NCBI RefSeq assembly: GCF_002836945.1
Contig: NZ_NIJM01000001.1
Coordinates: 62,001 to 126,000 of the forward strand
DNA: 64,000 nt
Reading direction: 5' to 3'
Source: Shewanella chilikensis
Lineage (GTDB): Bacteria; Pseudomonadota; Gammaproteobacteria; Enterobacterales; Shewanellaceae
Position 1 is the first letter of the stretch. Every line of letters starts with the position of its first letter. Below are positions 53,251 to 62,607 of the stretch, piece after piece. A program made the position numbers and the translations under genes. A model generated the notes under the pieces. It was given only the letters and a program-made list of their open reading frames with translations. It ran no database searches and was not told the origin of the DNA.

Positions 53251-54971
53251 AGGGGCTCCAGCTGCTCAACCAGCAACTGCAGGTTACTGTTGCCGCGAAA
53301 CTCGTTCACATCCAGCTTATACAGCAGGCGCACATGATTGATGCTGGCATCGGGCCAGGTCTTGAGATCCACATTGAAGGCGATGGCATCGGCCATGATC
53401 CGGCCGCACTCAGTCTCCAGCACCAGTTTAAGGTGTTTCTCTGCCACCAGTCTCTGCTGCAGAATTCTGAAATGGCCATCAAATAGCGGCTCGGGGAAGG
53501 CCTGGCCCCAGGGACCGGCATCTCTGAGCAGTTGCGCCGTATCCAGGGTAAAGCATTCAAGCGGCAATTCACCGTCGGAGAATAGCTCGCCATTGAGATC
53601 TTCCAGGGTCAGCAGCTCACGGACACAGGTGTCAAAGGCCTCGGCAAACTGCTCGAAGGCATCCTTACGCAAAGACAGCCCGGCGGCCATGGCATGACCA
53701 CCGAACTTGAGGATCATTCCGGGATGACGGGCATTGATAAGCTCCAGCAGATCGCGCATATGCAGCCCCTTGATGGAGCGGGCTGAGCCCTTGATTTCAG
53801 TGTCGCTGGCTTCGGCAAAGGCGATTACCGGGCGGTGAAACCTGTCTTTAATCCGGGAAGCCAGAATACCTATCACCCCCTGATGCCAGTCCGGCTGATA
53901 CAGGGCTATGCCCCAGGGCTGTTCACTCTCTTTGAGCTGCAGCGCCTCCAGGCTCTTCATCGCTTCTTGCTGCATGCCGGTTTCCAGCTCGCGGCGCTCG
54001 GCATTGAGGCCATCGAGCTCGGCCGCCATCCTTCTTGCCTTGAGCATGTCATCACACAAGAGGGTTTCGACCCCGAGTGCCATCTCATCCAGCCTTCCGG
54101 CGGCGTTGAGTCTGGGGCCAACCGCAAAGCCGAAATCGGCGGCCACCAAACGCGCCGGATTGCGGCGGGCCACCTCCAGCAAGGCGGTGATCCCCGGACG
54201 ACAGGCGCCGTTTCGCACCCGTTTGATACCGGCATCCACCAAAATACGGTTGTTGGCATCGAGCGACACTACATCGGCCACTGTGCCCAGGGCCACCAAG
54301 TCCAGCAATACGCTCAAGTTGGGCTCGGCCAAGGCATGATTAACAAACCAGTGACGTTTTCTCAGCTCGGCCCGCAGTGCCAACATCAGATAGAAAGCCA
54401 CCCCGACCCCGGCAATCGACTTGGAAGCGAAGCTGCAACCGGGTTGGTTGGGGTTAATGATGGCATCGGCCTCGGGTAATTCATTGCCCGGCAAATGGTG
54501 ATCTGTGATGACAACCGTCATCCCCAGCGCCTTGGCAGCCCTGACGCCTTCGATGGAGGAGATACCGTTATCGACAGTGATTAGTAGCTCGGCGCCCTTG
54601 CCGTGCGCCACTGCCACTATTTCAGGGCTGAGGCCATAGCCATAATCGAAACGATTGGGGATCAGATAATCACAGTTTTCCATTCCCATCATTCTGAGCG
54701 CCAACAGACACACACTGGTGGAGGTGGCGCCATCGGCATCGAAATCACCCATGATCAGAATACGGCGATTGGCCGCGATGGCATCGGCCACCAGCTCGGC
54801 CCCTTGCTGCAAGCCCAGCATGGTATCCGGCCTGAGCAGACGTTTGAGCACCAACTCGCACTCGGGAGCCTGAACGCCGCGACAGGCGTAAATCTGTTTT
54901 AAAAGCGGATGTAGATTTGCGGGTAAATGGCTGTCGTCCACCCTGGGACGACGGACGATTTTGTGGATCAC
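53247..54971 (-). CDS. recJ: Single-stranded-DNA-specific exonuclease RecJ
   Basis: 574 residues. 5'-3' ssDNA exonuclease used in recombination and mismatch repair. DHH-family motifs: GDFDADGATSTSV (motif I), TVDNGISS (II), ITDHHLPG (III, DHH), and FGGHAMAAGLSL (DHHA1). The start is GTG at 54971, agreeing with the family's N-terminus, though without a strong ribosome-binding site. Downstream of dsbC, with a terminator hairpin between. Confidence 0.96.
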   Translation of the reverse strand: MIHKIVRRPRVDDSHLPANLHPLLKQIYACRGVQAPECELVLKRLLRPDTMLGLQQGAELVADAIAANRRILIMGDFDADGATSTSVCLLALRMMGMENCDYLIPNRFDYGYGLSPEIVAVAHGKGAELLITVDNGISSIEGVRAAKALGMTVVITDHHLPGNELPEADAIINPNQPGCSFASKSIAGVGVAFYLMLALRAELRKRHWFVNHALAEPNLSVLLDLVALGTVADVVSLDANNRILVDAGIKRVRNGACRPGITALLEVARRNPARLVAADFGFAVGPRLNAAGRLDEMALGVETLLCDDMLKARRMAAELDGLNAERRELETGMQQEAMKSLEALQLKESEQPWGIALYQPDWHQGVIGILASRIKDRFHRPVIAFAEASDTEIKGSARSIKGLHMRDLLELINARHPGMILKFGGHAMAAGLSLRKDAFEQFAEAFDTCVRELLTLEDLNGELFSDGELPLECFTLDTAQLLRDAGPWGQAFPEPLFDGHFRILQQRLVAEKHLKLVLETECGRIMADAIAFNVDLKTWPDASINHVRLLYKLDVNEFRGNSNLQLLVEQLEPL

Positions 54972-55012
54972 TGTGGGCTATTCTTGAAAATGGCTTTGCC
55001 GGGCAAGATAAC

Positions 55013-55041
55013 AAAAAGGCGAGTGGGTTGCTCGCCTTTTT
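55013..55041. terminator. Hairpin between dsbC and recJ
   Basis: Stem AAAAAGGCGAG / CTCGCCTTTTT with a 7-base loop, T-rich on both strands. It lies 17 bases after the dsbC stop and would reduce read-through into recJ. Confidence 0.85.
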
Positions 55042-55057
55042 GAATGGGATTTTTCGA

Positions 55058-55786
55058 TTACTGCTGAGCACGCTCAAGATTATACAACAACTCTTTCGGT
55101 GGCTGATAACCCGGGATCAGGCTGCCATCTTCGAGGATAACCGCCGGAGTACCATTGATGCCGAAACTCATCCCCAGTTGATACTGCCCAGGAATATTGG
55201 CATCGCACTTAGCCATTTTGATACTCTTGCCGGCCTTGGCATCATCCATGGCCTTGTGAGGATCCTTGGCACACCAAACCGCTTCCATCTCCTGGGCGTT
55301 GGGTGAAGGTACGCCCTGGCGGGGATAAGCCAAATAGCGCACTGTTATCCCCAAATCATTGTATTCCTGCATCTGGTTATGCAGCTTACGGCAATAACCA
55401 CAGGTGATATCGGTAAAGACAGTCACCACATGTTTTTCGTTCTTGGCCTTGTAGACCAGCATCTTATCTTCAAATGGCTTAAGCATCTCGAGCCTTGGGC
55501 CAGCAAGCGCCGCCTCGGTGAGGTTTTTCATCCCTTGATTCATATCATAAACATTGCCATGCAGCAGCTTGGAACCATCTTTGCTGATATAGAGTACGCC
55601 ACGGTTGGTGATTGCCTGATACAAACCTGGAATGGGTGAATCTGCCATAGAGATCACTTCAATACCCAAGGTGTCACTGAGCTTTTGCTTCAGTTGATCA
55701 TCCGGCTCGGAAGCCGCTGAGGCGACACCGACAAAGGGTGTAACCGCCAGCGCCAGACACAGGGAAAATGCACGGGTTAACTTCAT
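55058..55786 (-). CDS. dsbC: Thiol:disulfide interchange protein DsbC
   Basis: 242 residues from ATG 55786 (MKLTRAFSLCLALAV, cleaved near VASA-A). Periplasmic disulfide isomerase. Dimerisation domain followed by a thioredoxin fold with the CGYC active site in FTDITCGYCRKLH and a cis-proline in NGTPAVI. A second Cys pair (VWC ... AKC) is structural. Between xerD and recJ as in E. coli. Confidence 0.96.
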   Translation of the reverse strand: MKLTRAFSLCLALAVTPFVGVASAASEPDDQLKQKLSDTLGIEVISMADSPIPGLYQAITNRGVLYISKDGSKLLHGNVYDMNQGMKNLTEAALAGPRLEMLKPFEDKMLVYKAKNEKHVVTVFTDITCGYCRKLHNQMQEYNDLGITVRYLAYPRQGVPSPNAQEMEAVWCAKDPHKAMDDAKAGKSIKMAKCDANIPGQYQLGMSFGINGTPAVILEDGSLIPGYQPPKELLYNLERAQQ

Positions 55787-55985
55787 TGGAAATCCTATCT
55801 TATTTGGGCCTGATTGGGTTTTATCGTCTTTCATCAGACCGGGCCAGAGGCTGAAAAGTTACAGGCTGTTGTCAGTTAAAGCAACTAATACCATCTTATA
55901 CAAGAGCTTGCTCCCATCAAAGCCTTCCCAGGCATTAGCGTTAAAGCCAAGTGAGTGAATAGCTTGCTGATAGGGGGGAACCTGT

Positions 55986-56900
55986 TCAACCTCTTGGATG
56001 ATGCTGTTGATGCAGCGACTGCAACCTGGCATTGGCCACATGGGTATAGATTTGGGTGGTGGACAAGGAGCTGTGCCCCAGCAGCAACTGCACTACCCGC
56101 AAGTCGGCGCCATGGTTGAGCAAATGGGTGGCAAAGGCGTGTCTCAGGGTATGGGGCGACAGCTCTGTGCTGATACCGGCTCGCAATGCATAGAGCTTGA
56201 TCCTGTGCCAGAAAGTCTGGCGGGTCATCATCTGGGCGCGTTTGGAGGGAAACACCACATCACTCTGTTTACCGCCGAGCAGCTCGGCGCGCGCCAGCTT
56301 GAGGAAAGACTCGATTTCGCTGACGGCCACCTCGCCCATGGGCACCAAGCGCTCCTTGCCTCCTTTACCCGTGATCCGTACCAGCCCCTGACGCAGACTC
56401 ATCTGCTCCAGCGTCAATCCCACCAATTCACTGACCCTGAGCCCGGTGGCGTATAACAGCTCCAGCATCGCCTTATCTCTGGCTTCGACCGGATCTTCCC
56501 GTATGGGCTCTGCCAGCAGGGCATCCACCTCGGCCTCGCTGAGACTGCCGGGCAGTTTGCGCTTGAGCTTGGTGGAGGCGATACGCGCCATGGGATCTTC
56601 CGTTATCAGTTGCCGACGCAGCAAAAAGCCGTAAAAGCGTCGCAAGCTACTCTTTAACCTGGCGCTGCTACTCTCGGCTCCCCCTTTATCGAATCGAAAA
56701 CCGAGATAATCCTGCACCACTTCACGCCCGGCAGCGCTGAGCGTCAGCCCTCTTCCCTGCAGGTACTGATCAAAATGGCGCAGGTCATTGCGATAGGCCG
56801 CCAGGGTGTTGTCGCTCAGGCCCTTACTGGACCAGATGTCATCGAGAAAACCTTCAATCAAGGGATCCTGGACATAAGCGGATGAAGAAGTCGCGGCCAC
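55986..56900 (-). CDS. xerD: Site-specific tyrosine recombinase XerD
   Basis: 304 residues from GTG 56900, chosen because GGAGT lies seven bases upstream and the length then matches XerD; ATG 56930 would add ten hydrophobic residues. Resolves chromosome dimers at dif with XerC. Catalytic residues: Arg155 (ATGLRVSEL), Lys in TGKGGKER, His250 and Arg253 (HTLRHAFATH), His276 (LGHSS), Tyr285 (TQIYTHV). First gene of the xerD-dsbC-recJ group. Confidence 0.96.
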   Translation of the reverse strand: MAATSSSAYVQDPLIEGFLDDIWSSKGLSDNTLAAYRNDLRHFDQYLQGRGLTLSAAGREVVQDYLGFRFDKGGAESSSARLKSSLRRFYGFLLRRQLITEDPMARIASTKLKRKLPGSLSEAEVDALLAEPIREDPVEARDKAMLELLYATGLRVSELVGLTLEQMSLRQGLVRITGKGGKERLVPMGEVAVSEIESFLKLARAELLGGKQSDVVFPSKRAQMMTRQTFWHRIKLYALRAGISTELSPHTLRHAFATHLLNHGADLRVVQLLLGHSSLSTTQIYTHVANARLQSLHQQHHPRG

Positions 56901-57062
56901 AAACAATACTCCAATAAAAAACGGCGTCATCAAGGATAACGCCGTCTCGAAATGGACTCCAGTCACTCAGGAAAGGACTTAAGTCATTTGCTGCAAACTA
57001 TGTTACATCAGGCCGATAAGCCAATGCAGAGCATAGATGCAAACTGTGAGAAAATACCTTCC

Positions 57063-58472
57063 TCAGGCCGTTTGCGCCGCTTTGGGGCTAACAAACAGAC
57101 AGATAATCATCACTGTCAGGGTTGGCGGTAGCCAAGCCATGCCCTCTTCGTAAAGCGGCAAAGTAGACATCACAGGAGCCAGGCTTTCCACCCCGGACAC
57201 AAAGGCCAACAGCAAACCATTGGGTTCGGCAACTTCAGTCAGCGGCTTGAGTGAAGCCACAGTCACCTTTAGGGCATCAAAAATACCGAAGAACAGGGCC
57301 ACCGACAGTGCCAGTCTGTGGGCAAACTTCGGATTGCGGAAATACGGTGTCAGGAAGGTCACCAACACCAAAGCTATCGCCACAGGGTAGATGGTCATCA
57401 GCACAGGAATACTGATAGCCAGCAGTTGAGTCAGGCCTACGTTGGCCACCACGGCACAGATGACGCTGAACAGCACCACCAGAAAACGATAAGTGGCGCC
57501 CGGGATCAACTCTTGGAAAAAGTCGGAGCAGGCACTCACCAACCCCACAGCCGTGGTCAAACAGGCCAAAGTAACCACAGTGGACAGCAGGATAATACCC
57601 ATATCACCGAACTCATGAGTTACATAGTTGGTGAGGATCTGGCCACCACTTTCGGCGCCCTTGGCCATATCGCCGGCGGTTGCCCCGAGAAAGAACAGCG
57701 ACACATACACAAATGCCAGACCGGCAGCGGCTACCAAGGCGGCGCGTACCAGATAGCGAGTCTGCAAGCCTGGCTCAGACACCCCTTTGTTACGCAAAAT
57801 ATCGATGATCAGCATACCGAACATCAAAGACGCCAGAGTGTCCATGGTGTTGTAGCCTTCGATAATGCCTTTGGTCAGCGGGTGCTTGATATAGTCGCCG
57901 CTGGCTGCCGGTACTTCACTGCCGGGCAGCAAGATCACCGAGACAGCCAAACCCACCAACAGCAGAATCAGCACAGGTGTCAACACCTTACCTATACTAT
58001 CCATCAGTTTGCCGGGAAACAGTGCCAGCAGCATGGTCACCACAAAAAATCCCAGAGTATAGAATAGCTGTGGCTTATTCAGTTCCAGCCCCAAAATATT
58101 GACTACCGATGCAGGGTCTTGAATAAAAGGCAGCGCACCAATCTCATAGGCCACCAGGCCAGTACGAGGCGCCGCGAAGGCTGGGCCAATAATGATATAA
58201 ATTGCCACCGCCAGAGCTGTCGCGGCAAAAGCTGGTAACAGCTTCATCACCTTGCCCTGCGCCTTGGCCACAGCAATCAAACCGGCCAGCGGTAACCCCA
58301 CTGCGGTAATCAAAAAGCCAATCATGGCCAGTGGCATATTATCGCCTGCCAGTTGTCCGGCAAAAGGAGGAAAAATCAGGTTGCCCGCCCCGAGGAAAAA
58401 CGCAAAGGTCATGAATCCCAGGCCCAGGGTGTCACCAAGTGTCAATTGAGTCTTGTGCACTGTATGCCCCAT
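57063..58472 (-). CDS. brnQ: Branched-chain amino acid transporter BrnQ (LIVCS family)
   Basis: 469 residues, polytopic with about twelve hydrophobic helices. The N-terminal block LGFMTFAFFLGAGNLIFPPFAGQLAG is the family signature. Sodium- or proton-coupled uptake of leucine, isoleucine and valine. Single gene. Confidence 0.96.
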   Translation of the reverse strand: MGHTVHKTQLTLGDTLGLGFMTFAFFLGAGNLIFPPFAGQLAGDNMPLAMIGFLITAVGLPLAGLIAVAKAQGKVMKLLPAFAATALAVAIYIIIGPAFAAPRTGLVAYEIGALPFIQDPASVVNILGLELNKPQLFYTLGFFVVTMLLALFPGKLMDSIGKVLTPVLILLLVGLAVSVILLPGSEVPAASGDYIKHPLTKGIIEGYNTMDTLASLMFGMLIIDILRNKGVSEPGLQTRYLVRAALVAAAGLAFVYVSLFFLGATAGDMAKGAESGGQILTNYVTHEFGDMGIILLSTVVTLACLTTAVGLVSACSDFFQELIPGATYRFLVVLFSVICAVVANVGLTQLLAISIPVLMTIYPVAIALVLVTFLTPYFRNPKFAHRLALSVALFFGIFDALKVTVASLKPLTEVAEPNGLLLAFVSGVESLAPVMSTLPLYEEGMAWLPPTLTVMIICLFVSPKAAQTA

Positions 58473-59047
58473 CTTGTTATGTTTTTTTAATAAACTTAAG
58501 TGATTGCGACATTTTTAGCTATAGCTGAAATAACAGCCGCCGCGCTCGCCCTATTCGAGTGTAAAGCCTTTATTACAGGCATCCGTGGTAAATTCGGCCC
58601 ATTCTTGGCGAGTTTATGAACAATTGGCAGGGGTTTTCGCTGCTTTGCTTATCCTAAAACTGTTTTACCTTGATCTAATTCGCAGAATGCCGCGAATTAA
58701 GGGGAAACACTAATACCAGACCTAACCAAAGTACGCAATAACACGCCCCGATAGCCGACCAAAAACACAACAGATGCAAATCTCAGGATGAAAAAAAGTT
58801 GTTCAAGGTCACACCCTGCCCCAAACGAGGCAACAGACATAGCATTTTGCAAACATTTACTGGCGGCCCAACCTCCCTGCTGGTACGACCTTTCACACTC
58901 GCCCGACATCACTAACCTAAAGTGAGCAGCATCCCCTGCCAAAGTATGAACTCCAGCGAAACAAAGCTATGGCAAAGCCTTGGCGAATCACGACTCTTTC
59001 GGGATAAAATCAGCGCCAAGCATTTTGCTTGGGAGGTTGGGCAGTTA
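58473..59047. other. Intergenic region between divergent brnQ and trmN6
   Basis: About 575 bases carrying both promoters. A perfect 7-bp inverted repeat AATTCGC / GCGAATT lies near 58677-58698 and could be an operator. A leftward 81-codon frame (58697-58942) is open but has no ribosome-binding site or recognisable features. A rightward extension of trmN6 to 58922 is possible. Confidence 0.4.
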
Positions 59048-59779
59048 ATGGCATTCAGTTTCAAGGCATTTCATATCGAAGATCACGGCTGCGGTATGCC
59101 GGTCAGTACTGATGGGGTGCTCTTGGGCGCCTGGGCGCCCTTAACCGGGGCCAAACGAGTACTGGATATAGGGGCTGGCAGCGGCTTGCTGAGTCTAATG
59201 GCGGCGCAGCGCAGTGAGGCCGAAATACTGGCGGTTGAGCTCGACTGCAGCGCAGCCCATGCCAGCAATACCAACTTCAAAGCTTCACCCTGGTCGAGCA
59301 GACTCGCTCTGTATCAAGGCTCAATTCAGGCCTATTGCCATGAGCATACCTTGGCTGACTCAACGCTGTTCGACCATATTCTCTGTAACCCGCCCTATTT
59401 CGAAACCGGCCCGCGCTCGGATGACCCCAAACGAGCCACAGCGAGACATACGGAGCATCTGAGCTTTGACGAGCTGTGTCTGGCGATAAAGCAGTTGTTA
59501 AAACCACAGGGACAGGCGAGTCTTATTCTGCCAATCCAGAGCTTGGACAGATTTAAACGCGCCGCAATTGAGCAAGGTTTGCGACTGGCCGCACGGGTCA
59601 GTGTCAGCAGCACGCCTCAAAAGCCCTGTAACCGACAGCTGTTACTGCTTGAGCATGTCAAGAAAGGGGAAGCAGTTGCCGCGCAGGAAGCCCACTCAGC
59701 TCTCTATATCAGAGAAGCCGATGGCCGTTATTCAGAGGCCATGGTACAACTGACTCGGGATTTTTACCTGAAACTCTAA
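59048..59779 (+). CDS. trmN6: tRNA1(Val) A37 N6-methyltransferase TrmN6
   Basis: 243 residues from ATG 59048 (MAFSFKAFHIEDHGCGMPVS), matching the usual N-terminus and length; an in-frame start at 58922 would add 42 residues. SAM-binding motif VLDIGAGSGLLSLMAAQ, catalytic NPPYF, and STDGVLLGAWAPL at the start of the fold. Modifies adenine 37 of tRNA-Val. GGGAGG lies about 11 bases upstream of the chosen start. Confidence 0.9.
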   Translation: MAFSFKAFHIEDHGCGMPVSTDGVLLGAWAPLTGAKRVLDIGAGSGLLSLMAAQRSEAEILAVELDCSAAHASNTNFKASPWSSRLALYQGSIQAYCHEHTLADSTLFDHILCNPPYFETGPRSDDPKRATARHTEHLSFDELCLAIKQLLKPQGQASLILPIQSLDRFKRAAIEQGLRLAARVSVSSTPQKPCNRQLLLLEHVKKGEAVAAQEAHSALYIREADGRYSEAMVQLTRDFYLKL

Positions 59780-59887
59780 ACCATTGCTTGCAGCAAAGGG
59801 ACTTATTCGCAAGTTCCCAGACCACAAGCTGTGCACGGCAACCCAGACAAGGTATACTCCCGCGCATTATTGTTTGAGATGCTTCCC

Positions 59888-61111
59888 ATGCTATTTGAAG
59901 ATTTTGATCTGGACCATAGGCTTTTGGATTCGCTAAAAGCCATGGGCCACAAGACACCGACCAGTATTCAACAATTGGCTCTGCCTTTGGCGCTGGAGCA
60001 GCGGGATATTCTTGCCCACGCCCCAACCGGCACAGGTAAGACCGCCAGTTTCCTGCTGCCGGCACTGCAACACCTGATTGACTTCCCTCGCCGTCGTCCT
60101 GGCCAGGCCAGAGTACTGGTGCTGACTCCGACCCGCGAGCTGGCCAGTCAGGTACACAGATACGCCTGCCATCTGGCAACCGGACTTGGGCTGGAGATTG
60201 GCATCATCACAGGCGGCGTTCCATACGCCCCGCAGGAAGAAGCCCTGGCCGGTAATCTGGATATTCTGGTAGCGACTCCGGGCCGTCTGCTCGAATACTT
60301 GGAGAAGCGTAAGTTTGAAGCCACCGAAGTGGAACTGCTTATCATAGATGAAGCCGACCGCATGCTGGATATGGGCTTCTCTCAGGTGGTGCAGACCCTA
60401 GCCATAGAAGCGCAGGGGCGTAAGCAGAATATGCTGTTCTCCGCCACACTGGAAGGCAGCGGCGTGCGCCGTTTTGCCGGCGAGCTGCTCAATGATCCTG
60501 TATTGGTGGAAGCCGAACCGCCACGCAGCGAAAAGGCCAAAATCCATCAATGGATCCACCTGGCCGACAACAAAGAGCACAAGTTTGCTCTCTTGTGCCA
60601 CCTGCTCAATCAGGAAGAAACCAAGCGCGCCATCGTCTTTTGCAAGACCCGCGAAGTGGTCAGCAGCCTGGAAGGTTTGTTGCTGCAAGCCGGGATCCCC
60701 GCCGCCTTTATGCGCGGCGATATGGAGCAGAAAAAGCGTTTCCAGGCGCTGGGGCGTTTCACCAAGGGGGAAGTCAAGGTACTGCTGGCTACTGACGTCG
60801 CTGCCCGCGGCATAGATATCGAAGGCATTACCCATGTGATCAACTATGATATGCCCCGCTCTGCCGACGCCTATGTGCACAGGATTGGCCGTACCGGCCG
60901 CGCCGGCGCCAAGGGTACAGCCATCTCTCTGGTGGAAGCCCATGATATGCGGATCCTCAACAAGATTGAGCGCTATATTGAGCAGAAGCTGAAACGGCGG
61001 ATCATCGAAGAGCTGCGTCCCAAGCACAAAGAAGCCAAGGTGCCGACCAAGAAAAAGGTCAAAACCAAGGATACCAGCACCAAGAACGGCAAGAAAAAGA
61101 AGAAGAAATAA
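59888..61111 (+). CDS. srmB: ATP-dependent RNA helicase SrmB (DEAD box)
   Basis: 407 residues from ATG 59888. Acts in 50S ribosome assembly. Q motif (PTSIQQLALPLAL), Walker A APTGTGKT, DEAD (IIDEADRMLDMG), SAT (LFSATLE), and HRIGRTGRAG are all present. The C-terminus is a very lysine-rich tail (ending KKKKKK), typical for RNA-binding extensions. The trmN6-srmB divergence known in E. coli is replaced here by tandem order. Confidence 0.94.
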   Translation: MLFEDFDLDHRLLDSLKAMGHKTPTSIQQLALPLALEQRDILAHAPTGTGKTASFLLPALQHLIDFPRRRPGQARVLVLTPTRELASQVHRYACHLATGLGLEIGIITGGVPYAPQEEALAGNLDILVATPGRLLEYLEKRKFEATEVELLIIDEADRMLDMGFSQVVQTLAIEAQGRKQNMLFSATLEGSGVRRFAGELLNDPVLVEAEPPRSEKAKIHQWIHLADNKEHKFALLCHLLNQEETKRAIVFCKTREVVSSLEGLLLQAGIPAAFMRGDMEQKKRFQALGRFTKGEVKVLLATDVAARGIDIEGITHVINYDMPRSADAYVHRIGRTGRAGAKGTAISLVEAHDMRILNKIERYIEQKLKRRIIEELRPKHKEAKVPTKKKVKTKDTSTKNGKKKKKK

Positions 61112-61237
61112 GCAAGGGGCGAACAAGCCCCATGGGTTCTCTGCTTAGACTTACAGACCTGAGTACAAGGCATGGTTCGCGGCAAATGGACTAAGTCTTT
61201 TGCAAGAACACCATAAGCTTCGGCTTAAGCTATCGCC

Positions 61238-61262
61238 AAAAAGGACCCTAGGGTCCTTTTTT
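61238..61262 (+). terminator. Terminator after srmB
   Basis: Stem AAAAAGGACCCT / AGGGTCCTTTTT with essentially no loop spacer, followed by TTG; T-run on both strands. Located 125 bases after srmB. Confidence 0.82.
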
Positions 61263-61377
61263 GTTACCTGCCTCACAGCCTTCTCGCCACCAACAGCTTT
61301 TGACACATTTTATTTACAAAAACACATTTATTGGCCGTTGCTTGTCTGGTAATTTAGGCTCAGATCAAGCCGCAAGC

Positions 61378-62607
61378 ATGGATATGCAGAAGATTATGAA
61401 GACATTTTTCCGAAGAATAGCACCACTGCTCATCATAGCGGTCGCCATAATTGGCGCCGAACTCCTGATGATGACCAAGCAGGAGCCGGAACAAAAAGCG
61501 GAAGAGATCCCGCTGCCTGTGGTCGATGTGACTCAGGTCGAACAGCAGACAATGTCACTCAACCTGCCCTCCTACGGCACTGTGACCCCCAAGAATAAGA
61601 CCCAGCTGGTCAGCGAAGTTCAGGGCCGCATCCTCAGCATAGCCCCGGCCTTTGTGGCCGGTGGTGTGGTGCACCAGGGCGATGAACTGGCAACGATAGA
61701 ACCCTCTGATTATGAGGCCGACCTGATGCAAGCCCAGGCGACTCTGGCCCAGGCCAAGGCAGCACTGGATGAAGAAATTGCCCGCGGCGAAGTCGCCAAG
61801 ATAGAATTCAGCGGTTATGACAATGGCATGCCACCCGAGCTTGGCTTGCGGGTTCCTCAGTTGAAGAAAGAGCAAGCCAACGTCAAGTATGCCGAAGCGG
61901 CACTTGCCAGAGCCAAACGCAACTTGGAACGCACCGTTATCCGAGCCCCTTTCGATGCCATAGTGCGTGCCCGCAGTGTCGATTTGGGGCAGTACGTTTC
62001 CATAGGCAGTAACCTGGGAGAACTTTACGACACGGCTGTGGCCGAAGTACGCCTGCCACTGACCAACAAAGATCTGGCCTATCTGGAATCAGTAGATAAC
62101 CCTGATACTCAGGTGACCCTGAGCGCCGCCTTAGCGGGAAAAACCGTGACCTGGACCGGTAAGGTAGTACGCAGTGAAGGGGTGATAGATCCGGACAACC
62201 GCATGGTCTATCTTGTGGCCGAAGTGCAGGACCCTTATCTGCGAAAGCAGAAACAGAGCGGCCAGTTGCCACTGAAATTCGGCAGTTTTGTCAACGCCGT
62301 GATCAAGGGCCGCACAGTGGATGGTCTGGTGAAACTGCCAAGGTATATGGTGCGTAATCAACATGTAGCCGTAATAGACAAGGACAACAAGATAGAGATG
62401 CGTCAGGTCAACGTGGTGCGTACCGATCTTGAGTATGTCTACATCAAGGACAGCCTCAAAGACGGCGAACGGGTTTCCAAGACCAACCTTAACAATATGA
62501 CCAATGGTCAATTGGTTCGTGTCGCCAATGACAAGGACAAAGACGCTTCCCACAGTGAAGATAGTGACACTCAGGAGCAGCACCTGGCTGCGGCGGGTGA
62601 ACTCTGA
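61378..62607 (+). CDS. RND efflux periplasmic adaptor (membrane fusion protein)
   Basis: About 409 residues from ATG 61378; ATG 61384 and 61396 are also possible, and no strong ribosome-binding site decides. N-terminal signal anchor (IAPLLIIAVAIIGAELLMM), a split lipoyl domain (SEVQGRILSIAPAFVAGGVV ... RAPFDAIVRARSVDLGQYV), a coiled-coil hairpin rich in Ala/Gln/Lys between them, and a beta-barrel. It links an RND pump to an outer-membrane channel. Its stop shares one base with the pump gene's ATG. Confidence 0.92.
   Translation: MDMQKIMKTFFRRIAPLLIIAVAIIGAELLMMTKQEPEQKAEEIPLPVVDVTQVEQQTMSLNLPSYGTVTPKNKTQLVSEVQGRILSIAPAFVAGGVVHQGDELATIEPSDYEADLMQAQATLAQAKAALDEEIARGEVAKIEFSGYDNGMPPELGLRVPQLKKEQANVKYAEAALARAKRNLERTVIRAPFDAIVRARSVDLGQYVSIGSNLGELYDTAVAEVRLPLTNKDLAYLESVDNPDTQVTLSAALAGKTVTWTGKVVRSEGVIDPDNRMVYLVAEVQDPYLRKQKQSGQLPLKFGSFVNAVIKGRTVDGLVKLPRYMVRNQHVAVIDKDNKIEMRQVNVVRTDLEYVYIKDSLKDGERVSKTNLNNMTNGQLVRVANDKDKDASHSEDSDTQEQHLAAAGEL

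Noticed and set aside
58697..58942. 81-codon leftward frame between brnQ and trmN6
   Set aside because: No ribosome-binding site and no protein-like features; overlaps the possible trmN6 promoter.
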